Shown one piece after another: positions 29,198 through 40,127 of a stretch of DNA of 64,000 nt. Origin of the DNA: Eutreptiella sp. 'Long Island Sound 2002'. Its lineage: Eukaryota; Euglenozoa; Euglenophyceae; Eutreptiales; Eutreptiaceae. The position numbers and the translations under genes are program-made. Numbering within the stretch: position 1 is the stretch's first letter; the number at the start of each line of letters is the position of its first letter. The notes under the pieces are model-generated. The model did no database searches and was not told the origin of the DNA. It saw only the letters and a program-made list of their open reading frames with translations. The DNA is taken from the NCBI GenBank assembly GCA_964036045.1, contig OZ038380.1, forward strand, positions 116,793,699-116,857,698, in the 5' to 3' direction.

Positions 29198-30115
29198 ATG
29201 ATTGGTAAATCGTCGTATAATGCTGATTGCGAGCAAGTGCGTGAGGTAGTTGTTCAAGATGTGCAGACTCAAATTTTAGGGAGATTGTTGGAACCTGAAA
29301 CAGAGCGATTGGGGGTGGATAAGGTAGGTGACGTGAGGTTGGATTTAGTTCCGAGGACAATAGGTATTGATTGTGCAATACAGGTGGATACTGTTGAACT
29401 TGATGAGTTGTGGTATAAGTGTATGGAGCAACGTGCTATGTACATGCTTGAATATGAGAACTTTGATGATTTCAATGTTGATGATTGGTGGTATGCTGTG
29501 CAGAGTGCAGAAGATGTAGACAATTTGTGGAGTTTAGTTCCTATGTGGGCGGCTAAGGTGTTCCAAGTTGAGTTCAATTCTCCACGTTTGTGTCGGAAAT
29601 GTTTTGTGCGTCCTCGTTACTTGGCACACGTGTCTAGTGCACAAGCTGTTGAATATGGTCTTGGTCTTTTTTGCGTAGAGTGTGCTGGCCAGTGTACGGA
29701 TGATGAAGCAATAGATATTAAAGTCCGCTTTTACGACGAAAAAGGATATGATGAGACGCCTTCACGGGTTACTGGCTCAACGTTATATCAAGGTAGCGCT
29801 CATAGAAGGGAAAAACGCAGGTCTCGTAATAAACGAACACAGTTCCGGAGATTTGAAAATACCTCCAGCTCAAGTAATCATGATTTGGATTGTGATAATT
29901 GGGGTTCATGGTGTGAGAAGATGTCTCAGTGATTCTAATATTTCAAGTGTTTAGATAACTCACAGTTATCCAGTGTATTGGGTGACGATGATATGGTGTT
30001 TGTCTTTAATTATGTAGACGATTGGAATGTGAACCGGTCTTTAGAATGTTGGTTGGCGAACAAACAAGACCCTTCCGCTTGGAAATGCCAGTTTTTAATG
30101 TTAGAGGAGGTGTAA
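29198..30115 (+). pseudogene. Unknown acidic protein gene, copy B (nonsense mutations)
   Basis: ATG at 29198. The frame is open for 244 codons, through the point where copy A is shifted, to a TGA at 29930-29932 where copy A has AGA; a second stop (TAA) follows two codons later. After these the frame reads on to the same end (TAA at 30113-30115). The Cys cluster is kept (YGLGLFCVECAGQC), as is the basic patch. A truncated 244-residue product lacking the acidic tail is possible. Function unknown. Confidence 0.65.
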
Positions 30116-31216
30116 AGGATTTTACGTCGTTTGTTGCTGCTGTTGGCTCTGTGTGATCGGGTCTGTTTCTGTGGGCCCTGCAGGATGATTGCTGGGCAGT
30201 GCTGATGATTCTCCTTTTGGTGAATTTATGTGCTGATGCGGACGTGTCCATCTTTAAGCTGCCGTGCCAGCTGGAGTCCTTGGAGCTACTTCTGGACTGC
30301 GATTGATCAGCTGTGGAGTGCCGAAGTGGAAGTTGACACGACGTGGCAACCTTCGTAGTATTTGCGAGCTGATGGTTGCGGCATGCACTGGTGGTTTGGC
30401 GTTCTGCCAATGTTTACCTGTCGGGTACTTCTTTGTGATCCATTTCTTTCTTTGATGAAAGTGTTGTGTCTGTAAGATTTGAAGCAATGCCAAGTTTCAG
30501 GAAGGAGAATTGGTTGCAGGAATTTGCTCTGCCATGTCATTTGATCAGCTCTATACCCGACTTGGGCGACATCTGTTCTAGAGCTGCATATATCCAGTGT
30601 ATTGAATGACGATGATATGGTGTTTGTCTTTAATCATGTAGACGATTGGAATATGCACCGGCTTTCAGAATGTTGGTCGGCGATCAGACATGCCCTTCCG
30701 CTTGGATACGCCAGTTTTTAATGTTAGAGGAGGTGTAAAGGATTTTACGTCGTTTGTTGCTGCTGTTGGCTCTGTGTGATGGGGTTTGTTTCTGTGGGCC
30801 CTGCAGGATGATTGCTGGGCAGTGCTGACGATTCTCCTTTTGATGAACTTATGTGCTGATGCGGACGTGTCCATCTTTAAGCTGCCGTGCCCGCTGGAGT
30901 CCTTGGAGCTACTTCTGGACTGCGATTGATCAGCTGTGGAGTGCCGAAGTGGATGTTGAGACGACGTGGCAACCTTCGTAGCATTTGCGAGCTGATGATT
31001 GCGGCATGCACTGGTAATTTGGTGTTCTGCCAATGTTTACCTGTCGGGTACTTCTTTGTGATCTATTTCTTTCTTTGATGGCAGTGTTGTGTCTGCAAGA
31101 TGTGAAGCAACGCCAAGTTTCGGGAAAGAGATCTGGTTGCAAGAATGTGCTCTGCCATGTCATTTGATCAGCTCCATACCCGACTTGGGCGGCATCTGTT
31201 CTAGAGCTGCATATAT
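29969..31216 (+). repeat. 624-bp tandem duplication pair in unit B
   Basis: Two adjacent 624-bp copies starting at 29969 and 30593, matching 23528-24775 in unit A. Antisense frames of 134 and 122 codons are open in copies 1 and 2 (30006-30410 and 30665-31033). Confidence 0.9.
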
Positions 31217-31245
31217 TTGGTGAAGGCCGGCAAGCTCTGGCCGCA

Positions 31246-31343
31246 ACAGCTGATTCGCATTTGCATGGCAACAAGGGCCAGTCCTCCATTTTGACCTAGC
31301 TCTTGGTCTGCATCGCATATGTGGTGCATATGTGGTGCAGCAG
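31246..31343 (+). repeat. 98-bp direct repeat left of the pyruvyl transferase gene (unit B)
   Basis: Equivalent of 24806-24903. Ends with doubled CATATGTGGTG immediately upstream of the ATG at 31352. Confidence 0.85.
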
Positions 31344-31351
31344 CAAACACC

Positions 31352-32929
31352 ATGAAACAAGTCATTGACAAGCATCCGATGCACCCTGAGGCTTACATGG
31401 ACAAGGCACAGAAAGCTGGTGAAGACCTCAAAAACGAATTAATTGTGGTGCCAATGTTTCTCCATTGGTGGATTTCAGGATCGATGTTCGCACTTGCAGC
31501 AAAATCTTTCATGACGATGAATCTTATCCTCAATGAGGCTGTTCAACAGGCGACATGGATTCGTGTCCTTTTCACCATCTTTGGACAATATCTCTACAGC
31601 AGAGCATGCTTGACACCGAAGGCCCAACGTGCAGCAGGCGGCCTGATGTGTCTCTTTGCTGTTCTATGGCTACATCACAAACCAGATTTTCATGTGTCAA
31701 GTGTGGTTCATCACAAGAAGTGGTATGCGGATCACTACCGTGATGGAGGTATTGGGCCGCCGCCGCCCCTGGCTCTGAGTCCGGTGAGTTATGCTCCTGC
31801 TCCAGCTACTACTGAGGACCTTGTGCCTCCTGCCTTTGCTCCTTCAAGTGCAACATTACAAGGTTTTCAACGTCGCCAATGTGTTGCCACAAATGCGTCT
31901 GTTCTGCTTTATGGTGCAATGGGGAGGCACAATTTGGGAGATATGCTCATGCCCCACATTTTGGAATGGCTGCTCAAAAGGCATTGTGGGTACACGGCGG
32001 GTCAGTTCCATCATGCTGATGTTCTTGGACAGAACATGTCCCGCCTTGGGGGTCACATCTTTGATAGCACTTCTTCCTCTTTTGCGGATGGATTCAAAAC
32101 ACCCATAGATGTGTTGCACTGTGGGGGTGAGGTAAGTAGTTGCATGTTGCGGACAGCTAAATCGTTTTTTCTAGCCACGGTAAGCGTGCCTAAAGGCTTG
32201 AATGAGGCCTCTGGTCAGTCTCCAGTGTATTTGACCCCCAAGACACTGTTTGCTCGACTACTCGCAGTAAATGCCAATGCTCTCAGTGGTTCTGTGAGCG
32301 CAGACCTGTCGAATAGGTTGCAAACGTATGATTATGTTAGTTTCCGAAATTCCGTCGGAAAATCCCTTCTCAAAAAACTTCGTCATGGTGCCATCATTCC
32401 AGACACTGTGGTGATGTTGAAACGAATCTTTCGGAAGGAAATTGACGCTGAGAATGCGTCACCTGCTGTGCAAGAGATTATGTCATCAGCTGGTGGGAGG
32501 TACATGGCTGTGCAGTGCAAAACGAGGGCCATTACAGAGGACATAGCTGTTCAGCTTGCTGAGGCATTGTCAGTAGTGTCAGCACCCCAGTTCAATCTAT
32601 CCATTGTATTCCTTGGAGCTGGGGCTGCACCAAAACATGATTCCATGAAGGCGTTGCGCAAAGTGGGAGAAAGGATAAAAGGTACTCCTGTGCATTCTTT
32701 TGATGAGCTGAACATTTGGCGCATCTGCGCCCTGATTCGAAGGGCCAGCATTGTGTGGGCTGAGGCCTGCATGTCCGCATTGTTTGTTGGTCTTTCTCGC
32801 GACCTCGTGCCACAATTTCCACTGCAATTAAGCATAATGCCTTCATCAAAAGCTGGGATCATGGATTGCTGCCAAATTCGTCTCTGCGTGGCCTCTCCAA
32901 GGCCATCAGCAATGCCCTCACGGTCATGA
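31352..32929 (+). pseudogene. Polysaccharide pyruvyl transferase-like gene, copy B (C-terminal frameshift pair)
   Basis: Open from ATG 31352 (or in-frame ATG 31319) to TGA at 32927-32929, about 525 residues. The N terminus is intact, unlike copy A, with hydrophobic stretches VVPMFLHWWISGSMFALAA and GGLMCLFAVLWLHH, then a Pro/Ala linker. The N-terminal family motif MGRHNLGDMLMPHI, YDYVSFRNSVGKSLL and VFLGAGAAPKHDS are present. At about 32750 one base is lost relative to copy A, and about 130 bases later one is gained, so some 45 residues are read in a different frame; this removes the SSSLHVRI motif and the following conserved strand. The product, if made, should lack activity. Confidence 0.7.
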
Positions 32930-33876
32930 ATCATTAGTATTAAGACCAGAACACCACAGAAAAAGTCCTGCACCTGTATGAAAAGTCATTTCTCTCATGG
33001 GCAGCAAAGCTCAGATGACCTTGTAACGACCTCTCCAAATTCGTCAGGTGGCTGTCAACAGGCAATGGTGCGTGCAGTGCACTCAAAGGATGAGAAATCA
33101 GAACACGAACAAAAGCCACTTAGCCGCGCGGCTATTCTGTTTTGAGAGTATGACAAAGGATGCGGAGTGGGCAACCCCACTAGTGTCCCAGCCAGGTAAA
33201 TGTCATGCAAGCACGGGGAAACAAACATGTCCCATGACACCCCCACCAGTTGGCAGGGGTAGGATACATTAGATACCCCATCTGTCAGTGTGTTTATGTA
33301 CCACTGGTTTCCACCACTGCCCTGGGTAGTTCATGAGTTGTTCCACATCCTGGTCATTCTGGACTGCGGCCTTTCTGGACAAATGGTAGTGTGCACACAC
33401 CTTTATTTCATTTGGTAAGTATGATGCTATCATTTGTTTGGCATCTGGCGGTGCGATCATGCTCTGCGTCGATGGTGGGTGCGGCCACCCCGCCTCTACT
33501 AACCACACAGGCCCCTTTTTTCGTATCAGGCTAGGGCCCTGCACATCACAGAGCCTCGCTCCCAGAAAATCTGTTACAGTGCCCCACTGCTCTAGCTTAG
33601 TTTCTTGCCTGGGTGGGTTGCGTTGGTCCCTCATGGGACCCCAGGCAACTCACCCACAACTGACCTCTGAGGCCCACCGACAGCTGCTTGTTAAGGTTAT
33701 GGCTTGCATTCCGCACGTGGACGGCCAAATTAAACAGATCTGCTGCGCTGCGTCGCTGCAGATACTGGCATGCAGTTTTGGGCTGGTTTTCTTTGCATTT
33801 TCCCGTTCTTTAAGGCCAGCTTTCTGCGCATGGGAGCTGGCGTTTGCAGCCATGCACATGCTACAGTATCGCCCCC
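32930..33876. other. Downstream of pyruvyl transferase copy B
   Basis: Holds the conserved antisense frame 33269-33634. The rest matches 26480-27426 of unit A; no further gene is supported. Confidence 0.5.
33269..33634 (-). CDS. Conserved hypothetical antisense frame, unit B
   Basis: 121 codons, the counterpart of 26819-27184, same start (MRDQRNPPRQETKLEQWG) and same end (VVHKHTDRWGI), no indels. Differences are scattered single residues. No domain recognised; could be chance openness. Confidence 0.3.
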   Translation of the reverse strand: MRDQRNPPRQETKLEQWGTVTDFLGARLCDVQGPSLIRKKGPVWLVEAGWPHPPSTQSMIAPPDAKQMIASYLPNEIKVCAHYHLSRKAAVQNDQDVEQLMNYPGQWWKPVVHKHTDRWGI

Positions 33877-33973
33877 ACAGCTGATTTGCATTTGCATGGC
33901 AACAAGGGCCAGTCCTCCATTTCGACCTAGCTCTTGGACTGCATCGCATATGTGGTGCATATGTGGTGCAGCA
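33877..33973 (+). repeat. Direct repeat right of the pyruvyl transferase gene (unit B)
   Basis: Full-length partner of 31246-31343, including the doubled CATATGTGGTG words. Confidence 0.85.
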
Positions 33974-34821
33974 GGCATGTGTGCTTTCATCGGTTGGCAA
34001 AGCATGTTACATCCGCGTTCTTGCTCTCCCTTCTTTGGTTTCCTTTGCCTGAACTTTCTCACTGGTCTTGTTTGTCAGATGTGCCAGTCTTGGTAGTTAC
34101 TATAACTGCTTATATACCTTTAGGGGTTTGACTGCGGCCAGTACATTTAGGTACTGTGAGTGAAAGCGTATGCTCTGTGGGATGGGAGGTGAGCCACTCT
34201 TTGTTGGGCTGATGCCACTGCTGAGGCAGGGACCGGATCCTCTGTGCGTCAGGGTTTGGGTCGACGTGCTGAGTCCTTCAAATTGCAGCTCCCTGTACAT
34301 TGTACAGAGAGTGTGTATTCAAACTGCTTAGGTGGGACGCTCCCAGGGGACTGGCTACTGTAAGACAACCCCTGGATCTTGTGTCCTGCAGGGGTAGGTA
34401 CAGTAAGGGGTCTCGTGCGTTGTGATGTTATCTGTGTTGTTTTTTTTGTAGCAGTCAGACCTCTTTTTGGTTAGCAGTACCAGTAGGAACCCTGGACACT
34501 AATCATCAAGGATTCGAACAAAAAGGAGAGACACCATAGGCTGTGGCCACCGTAGTCTCCCGATAAAAGTTTGAGTCCATAAGCAGATTAGATACAGGGC
34601 TTGGCAAGTGTAAGACAAAAGAAAAAGGCTCCAGCCAAAGCGTAGGACCAATGAGGGTTCACCAAACAGGTCCATCTGATAGCAAGGTGCCAAACAAAGT
34701 TGTCGAACGCCAGCCGAGAGCCATACGGGTAGCTAACAATCCGCGACTAGGTCTCGTTGAGTTACTAGTTTTGTATTATAAAACAGTCTCAGACTGATTT
34801 GGAATAAAAACAAAAAAAAAC
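33974..34821. other. 3' tail of unit B, no protein gene
   Basis: Matches 27510-28362. The CTGTACATTGTACAG palindrome (34293-34307), the T-rich run and the minus-strand tRNA-like boxes (34509-34549) are all kept. Confidence 0.55.
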
Positions 34822-37800
34822 ACCCCCTTTTCAACTGCCCCCATGCCCTCAAAACACATTTCACACAGTGCCAACACCTCAAACCCCCTTTTCAACTGCC
34901 CCCATGCCCTCAAAACATATTTCACACAGTGCCAACACCTCAAACCCCCTTTTCAACTGCCCCCATGCCCTCAAAACGCATTTCACCCAATGCCAACACC
35001 TCAAAGCCCTTTTCAATTGCCCCCATGCCCTCCAAACATATTTCACCCAGTGCCAACACCTGAAACTCCCTTTTCAACGGCCCCCATGCCTTCAAAACAT
35101 ATTTCACACAGTGCCAACACCTCAAACCCCCTTTTCAACTGCCCTCGTGCCCTCAAAACACATTTTACCCAGTGCCAACACCTCAAACCCCCTTTTGAAC
35201 TGCCCCCATTCCCTCACAACACATTTCACCTAGTGCCAACACCTCAAACCCCCTTGTCAACTGCCCCCATGCCCCGGAAACACATTTCACCCAGTGCAAA
35301 CACCTCAAACCCCCTTTTCAACTACCCCCATGCCCTCAAAACATATTTCACCCGATGCCAACACCTCAAACCCCCTTTTCAACTACCCCCATGCCCTCAA
35401 AACACATTTCACCCAATGTCAACACCTCAAACCCCCTTGTCAACTACCCCCATGCCCTCGAAACACATTTCACCCAATGCCAACACCTCCAACCCCCTTG
35501 TCAGCTGCCCTCATGCCCTCAACACATATTTCACACAGTGCCAACACCTCAAACCCCCTTTTCAACTGACCCCATGCTCTCAAAACACAATTCACTAAGT
35601 GCCAACACCTCACACCACCTTTACAACTGTCCCCATGCCCTCAAAACGTATTTCACACAGTGCCAACACCTCAAACCCCCTTTTCAACTGCCCCCATGCC
35701 CTCAAACCACATTTCACACCGTGCCAACACCTCAAACCCCCTTTTCAACTGCCCCCATGCCCTCGAGACATTTTTCGGCCAGTGCCATCACCTCAAATCC
35801 CGTTTAAAACTGCCCCCATGCCCACAACACGCATTTCACCCACCAGCGCCAACACCTCAAAGCCCCTTTTCAAGTGCCCCCATGCCCTCAAAACACATTT
35901 CACCCAGTGCCAACACCTCCAACCCCCTTTTCCAACTGCCCCCATGCCGTCAAAAATATTTCAGACAGTGCCAACACCTCAAACCCCCTTTTCAACTGCC
36001 CCCATACCCTCAAAACACATTTCATCCAATGCCAACACCTCAAACCCCCTTTTCAACTACCCCCATGCCCTCAAAACACATTTCACCCAATGCCAACACC
36101 TCCAACCCCCTTGTCAGCTGCCCTCATGCCCTCCAAAACATATTTCACACAGTGCCAACACCTCAAACCCCCTTTTCAACTGACCCCATGCCCTCAAAAC
36201 ACAATTCACTAAGTGCCAACACCTCAATACCCCTTTCCAACTGCCCCCATGCCCTCAAAACACAATTGACCCAGTGCTAACACCTCACACCACCTTTACA
36301 ACTGTCCCCATGCCCTCACAACGTATTTCACACAGTGCAAACACCTCAAACCCCCTTTTCAACTGGCCCCATGCCCTCAAACCACATTTTCACACCGTGC
36401 CAACACCTCAAACCCCCTTTTCAACTGCCCCCATGCCCTCAAGAACTTTTTCACCGGGTGCCATCACCTCAAATCCCGTTTAAAACTGCCCCCATGCCCA
36501 AAACACGCATTTCACCCACCAGCGCCAAAACCTCGAACCCCCTTTTCAACTGCCCCCCTGCCGTCAAAACATATTTCACCCAGTGCCAACACCTCCAGCC
36601 CCCTTTTCAACTGCCCCCATGCCCTCAAAACATATTTCAGACAGTGCCAACACCTCAAACCCCCCTTTCAACTGCCCCCATGCCCTCAAAACACATTTCA
36701 CCCAATGCCAACACCGCAAACCCCCGTTTCAACTGCCCCCATGCCCTCAAAACACATTGCACCCAATGCCAACACCTCAAACCCCGATTCGAACTGCCCC
36801 CATGCCCTCAAAACCCATTTCACACCGTGCCAACACCTCAAACCCCCTCTTCAACTGCCCCCATGCCCTCGAGACATATTTCACCCAGTGCCAACACCTC
36901 AAACCCCCTTTTCAACTGCCCCCATGCCCACAACACGCATTTTACCCAGCGGCGCCAACACCTCAAACCCCCTTTTCAACTGCCCCCATGCCCTCAAAAT
37001 ATATTTCAGACAGTGCCAACACCTCAAACCCTCTTTTCAACTGCCCCCATGCCCTCAAAACACATTTCACCGAATGCCAACACCGCAAACCCCCTTTTCA
37101 ACTCCCCCCATGCCCTGAAAACATATTTCACCCGGTGCCAACACCTCCAACCCCCTTTTCAACTGCCCCCATGCCCTCCAAACACATTTCACACGATGCC
37201 AACACCTCAAACCCCCTTTTCAACTGCCCCCATGCCCTCAAAACACATTTCATTCAATGCCAACACCTCAAACCCCCTTTTCAACTGCCCCCATGCCCTC
37301 AAAACATATTTCACACAGTGCCAACACCTCAAACCCCCTTTTCAACTCCCCGCATGCCCTCAAAACACATTTCACCCAGTGCCAACACCTCAGACCCCCG
37401 TTTCAACTGCCCCCATGCCCTGAAAGCACATTTCACCAGGTGCCAACACCTCAAACCCCCTTTTCAACTGCCCCCATGCCCTCAAAACATATTTCACACA
37501 GTGCCAACACCTCACACCCCCTTTTCAACTGCCCCCATGCACTGAAAACACATTTCACCCAAATGCCAACACCTCAAACCCCCTTTTCCACTACCTGCAT
37601 GCCCTCAAAACATATTTCACCTAGTGCCAACACCTCAAACGCCCTTTCCAACTGCCCCCATGCCCGCCAAACACATTAGACCCAGTGCCAACACCTCAAA
37701 CCCCCTTTTCAACTCCCCCCATGCCCTCAAAACATATTTCACACAGTGCCAACACCTCAAACCCCCTATTCAACTGCCCCTATGCCCTCCTAACACATTT

Positions 37801-37929
37801 CACACAGTGCCAACACCTCAAACCCCCTTTTCAACTGCCCCGATGCCCTCCAAACACATTTGGCACAGTGCCAACAGCTCAAACCCCCTTTTCAACTGCC
37901 CCCATGCCCTCGAAACATATTTCACACAG

Positions 37930-39718
37930 TGCCAACACCTCAAACCCCCTTTTCAACTGCCCCCATGCCCTCCAAACACATTTCACACGGTACCAACACC
38001 TCAAACCCCCTTTTCAACAGCCCCCATGCCCTCGAAACATATTTCACACAGTGCCAACACCTCAAACCCCCTTTTCAACTGCCCCCATGCCCTCCAAACA
38101 CATTTTACGCAGTGCCAACACCTCAAACCCCCTTTTTAACTGCCCCCATGCCCTCAAAACATGTTTCCCACAGTGCCAACACCTCGAACCCCCTTTTCAA
38201 CTACCCCCATGCCCTAAAAACATATTTCACCCGGTGCCAACACCTCAAACCCCCTCCTCACCTCAGCCCATGCCCTCAAAACACATTTCACCCAATACCA
38301 ACACTTCAAACCTCCCTTTCAACTGCCCCCATGCCCTCAGAACATATTTCACCCAAAGCCAACACCTCCGACCCCCTTTTCAAGTGCCCCCATGCCCTCC
38401 AGACACCTTCCACCCAATGCCAACACCTCAACCCCCCTTTTCAACTGCCCCCATGCGCTCCAAACACATTTCACCCAGTGTCAACACATCACATCCCCTT
38501 TTCAACTGCCCCCATGCCCTGGAAACACATTTCACACATTGCCAACACCTCAAACCCCCTCTTCAACTGCCCCGGTGCATTCAAAACATATTTCACACAG
38601 TGCCAACACCTCAAACCCCCTCTTCAACTGCCCCCATGCCCTCAAAACACATTTTACCTTGTGCCAACACCTCAAACCCCCTTTCAAACTGCCCCCGTAC
38701 GCTCCAAACACATTTCACCCAGTGCCAACACCTCACACCCCCTTTTCAACTGCCCCCATGCCCTCAAAACACATTTCACCCAGTGCCAACACCTCAAACC
38801 CCATTTTCAACTGCCCCCATGCCCTCAAAGCACATTTCACCCAGTGCCAACACCTCAAACCCCCTTTTCAACTGCCCCCATGCCCTCCAAACATATTTCA
38901 CCCAGTGCCAACACCTCACACCCCCTTTTCAACTGCCCCCATGCCCTGAAAACATGGTTCACACAGTGCCAACACCTCAAACCCCCCTTTCAACTGCTTC
39001 CATGCCCTAAAAACATATTTCACCCAATGGCAACACCTCAAATTCCCGTTTCAACTGCCCCCATGCCCTGAAAACATATTTCACCCAGTGCCAACACCTC
39101 AAACCCCCTTTTCAACTGCCCCCATGCGGTCCAAACATATGTCACCCAGTGCCAACACCTCACACCCCCTTTTCAACTGCCCCCATGCCCTCAAAACACA
39201 TTTCACCCAGTACCAAGACCTCCAACCCCCTTTTCAATTGCCCCCATGCCCTGAAAACACATTTCACCAAATGCCAACACCTCAAACACCCGTTTCAACT
39301 GCCCCCATGCCCTGAAAACACAATCCACCCAATGCCAACACCTCAAACCCCCTTTTCAACTCCCCCCATGCCCTGGAAACATATTGTACAGAGTGCCAAC
39401 ACCTCAAACCCCCTTTTCAACTGCCCCCATGCCCTCAAAACACATTTCACCCAGTTCCAACACCTCCAATCCCCTTTTCAACTGCCCCCATGCCCTGAAA
39501 ACACATTTCACCCAATGTCAACACCTTACACCCCCTTTTCAACTGCCACCATGCCCTCAAAACATATTTCACCCAGTGCCAAAACCTCAAACACCCTTTT
39601 CAACTGGCCCCCATCCCCTCAAATCATATTTCACACAGTGCTAACACCTCCAACCCGCTTTTCAACTGCCCCCGTGCCCTCAAAATAAATTTCACCCAGT
39701 GCCAACACCTCCAATCCC
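37930..39718 (+). repeat. Higher-order duplication in the array, copy 1 (about 29 monomers)
   Basis: Near-identical to 40128-42041, sharing rare variants such as CACACGGTACC (37985/40183), ATGCGGTCC (39124/41447) and CAAAATAAATTTC. The offset is 2198 bases (36 monomers) at the left and 2323 (38 monomers) at the right, so two monomers were gained or lost inside. Confidence 0.85.
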
Positions 39719-40127
39719 CTTTTCAACTGCCCCCATGCCCTCAAAACACATTTCACACAGTGCCAACACCTCAAACCCTCTTTTCAACTGCCCCCCATGC
39801 CCTCCAAACACATTTCACACAGTGCCAACACCTCAAACGCCCTTTTCAACTGCCCCCATGCCTTCAAAACACATTTCACCCAGTGCCAACACCTGCAACC
39901 CCCTTTTCAACTCCCGCCATGCCCTCAAAACACATTTCACCCAATGCCAACACCTCAAACAGCCTTCTCAACTGCCACCATGCCCTCAAAACATATGTCA
40001 CACAGTGCCAACACCTCGAACCCCCTTTTCAACTGCCCCCATGCCTTCAAAACACATTTCACCCAGTGCCAACACCTCAAACCCCATTTTGAACTGCCCC
40101 CATGACATCAAAACATATTTCACACAG

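Larger units (their letters stand above)
28989..34821 (+). repeat. Segmental duplication unit B (5.8 kb)
   Basis: Copy of unit A. Same borders: AAGCTGCGGATTTGCG at the left, an A-rich run (GGAATAAAAACAAAAAAAAA) at the right, satellite on both sides. Confidence 0.95.
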
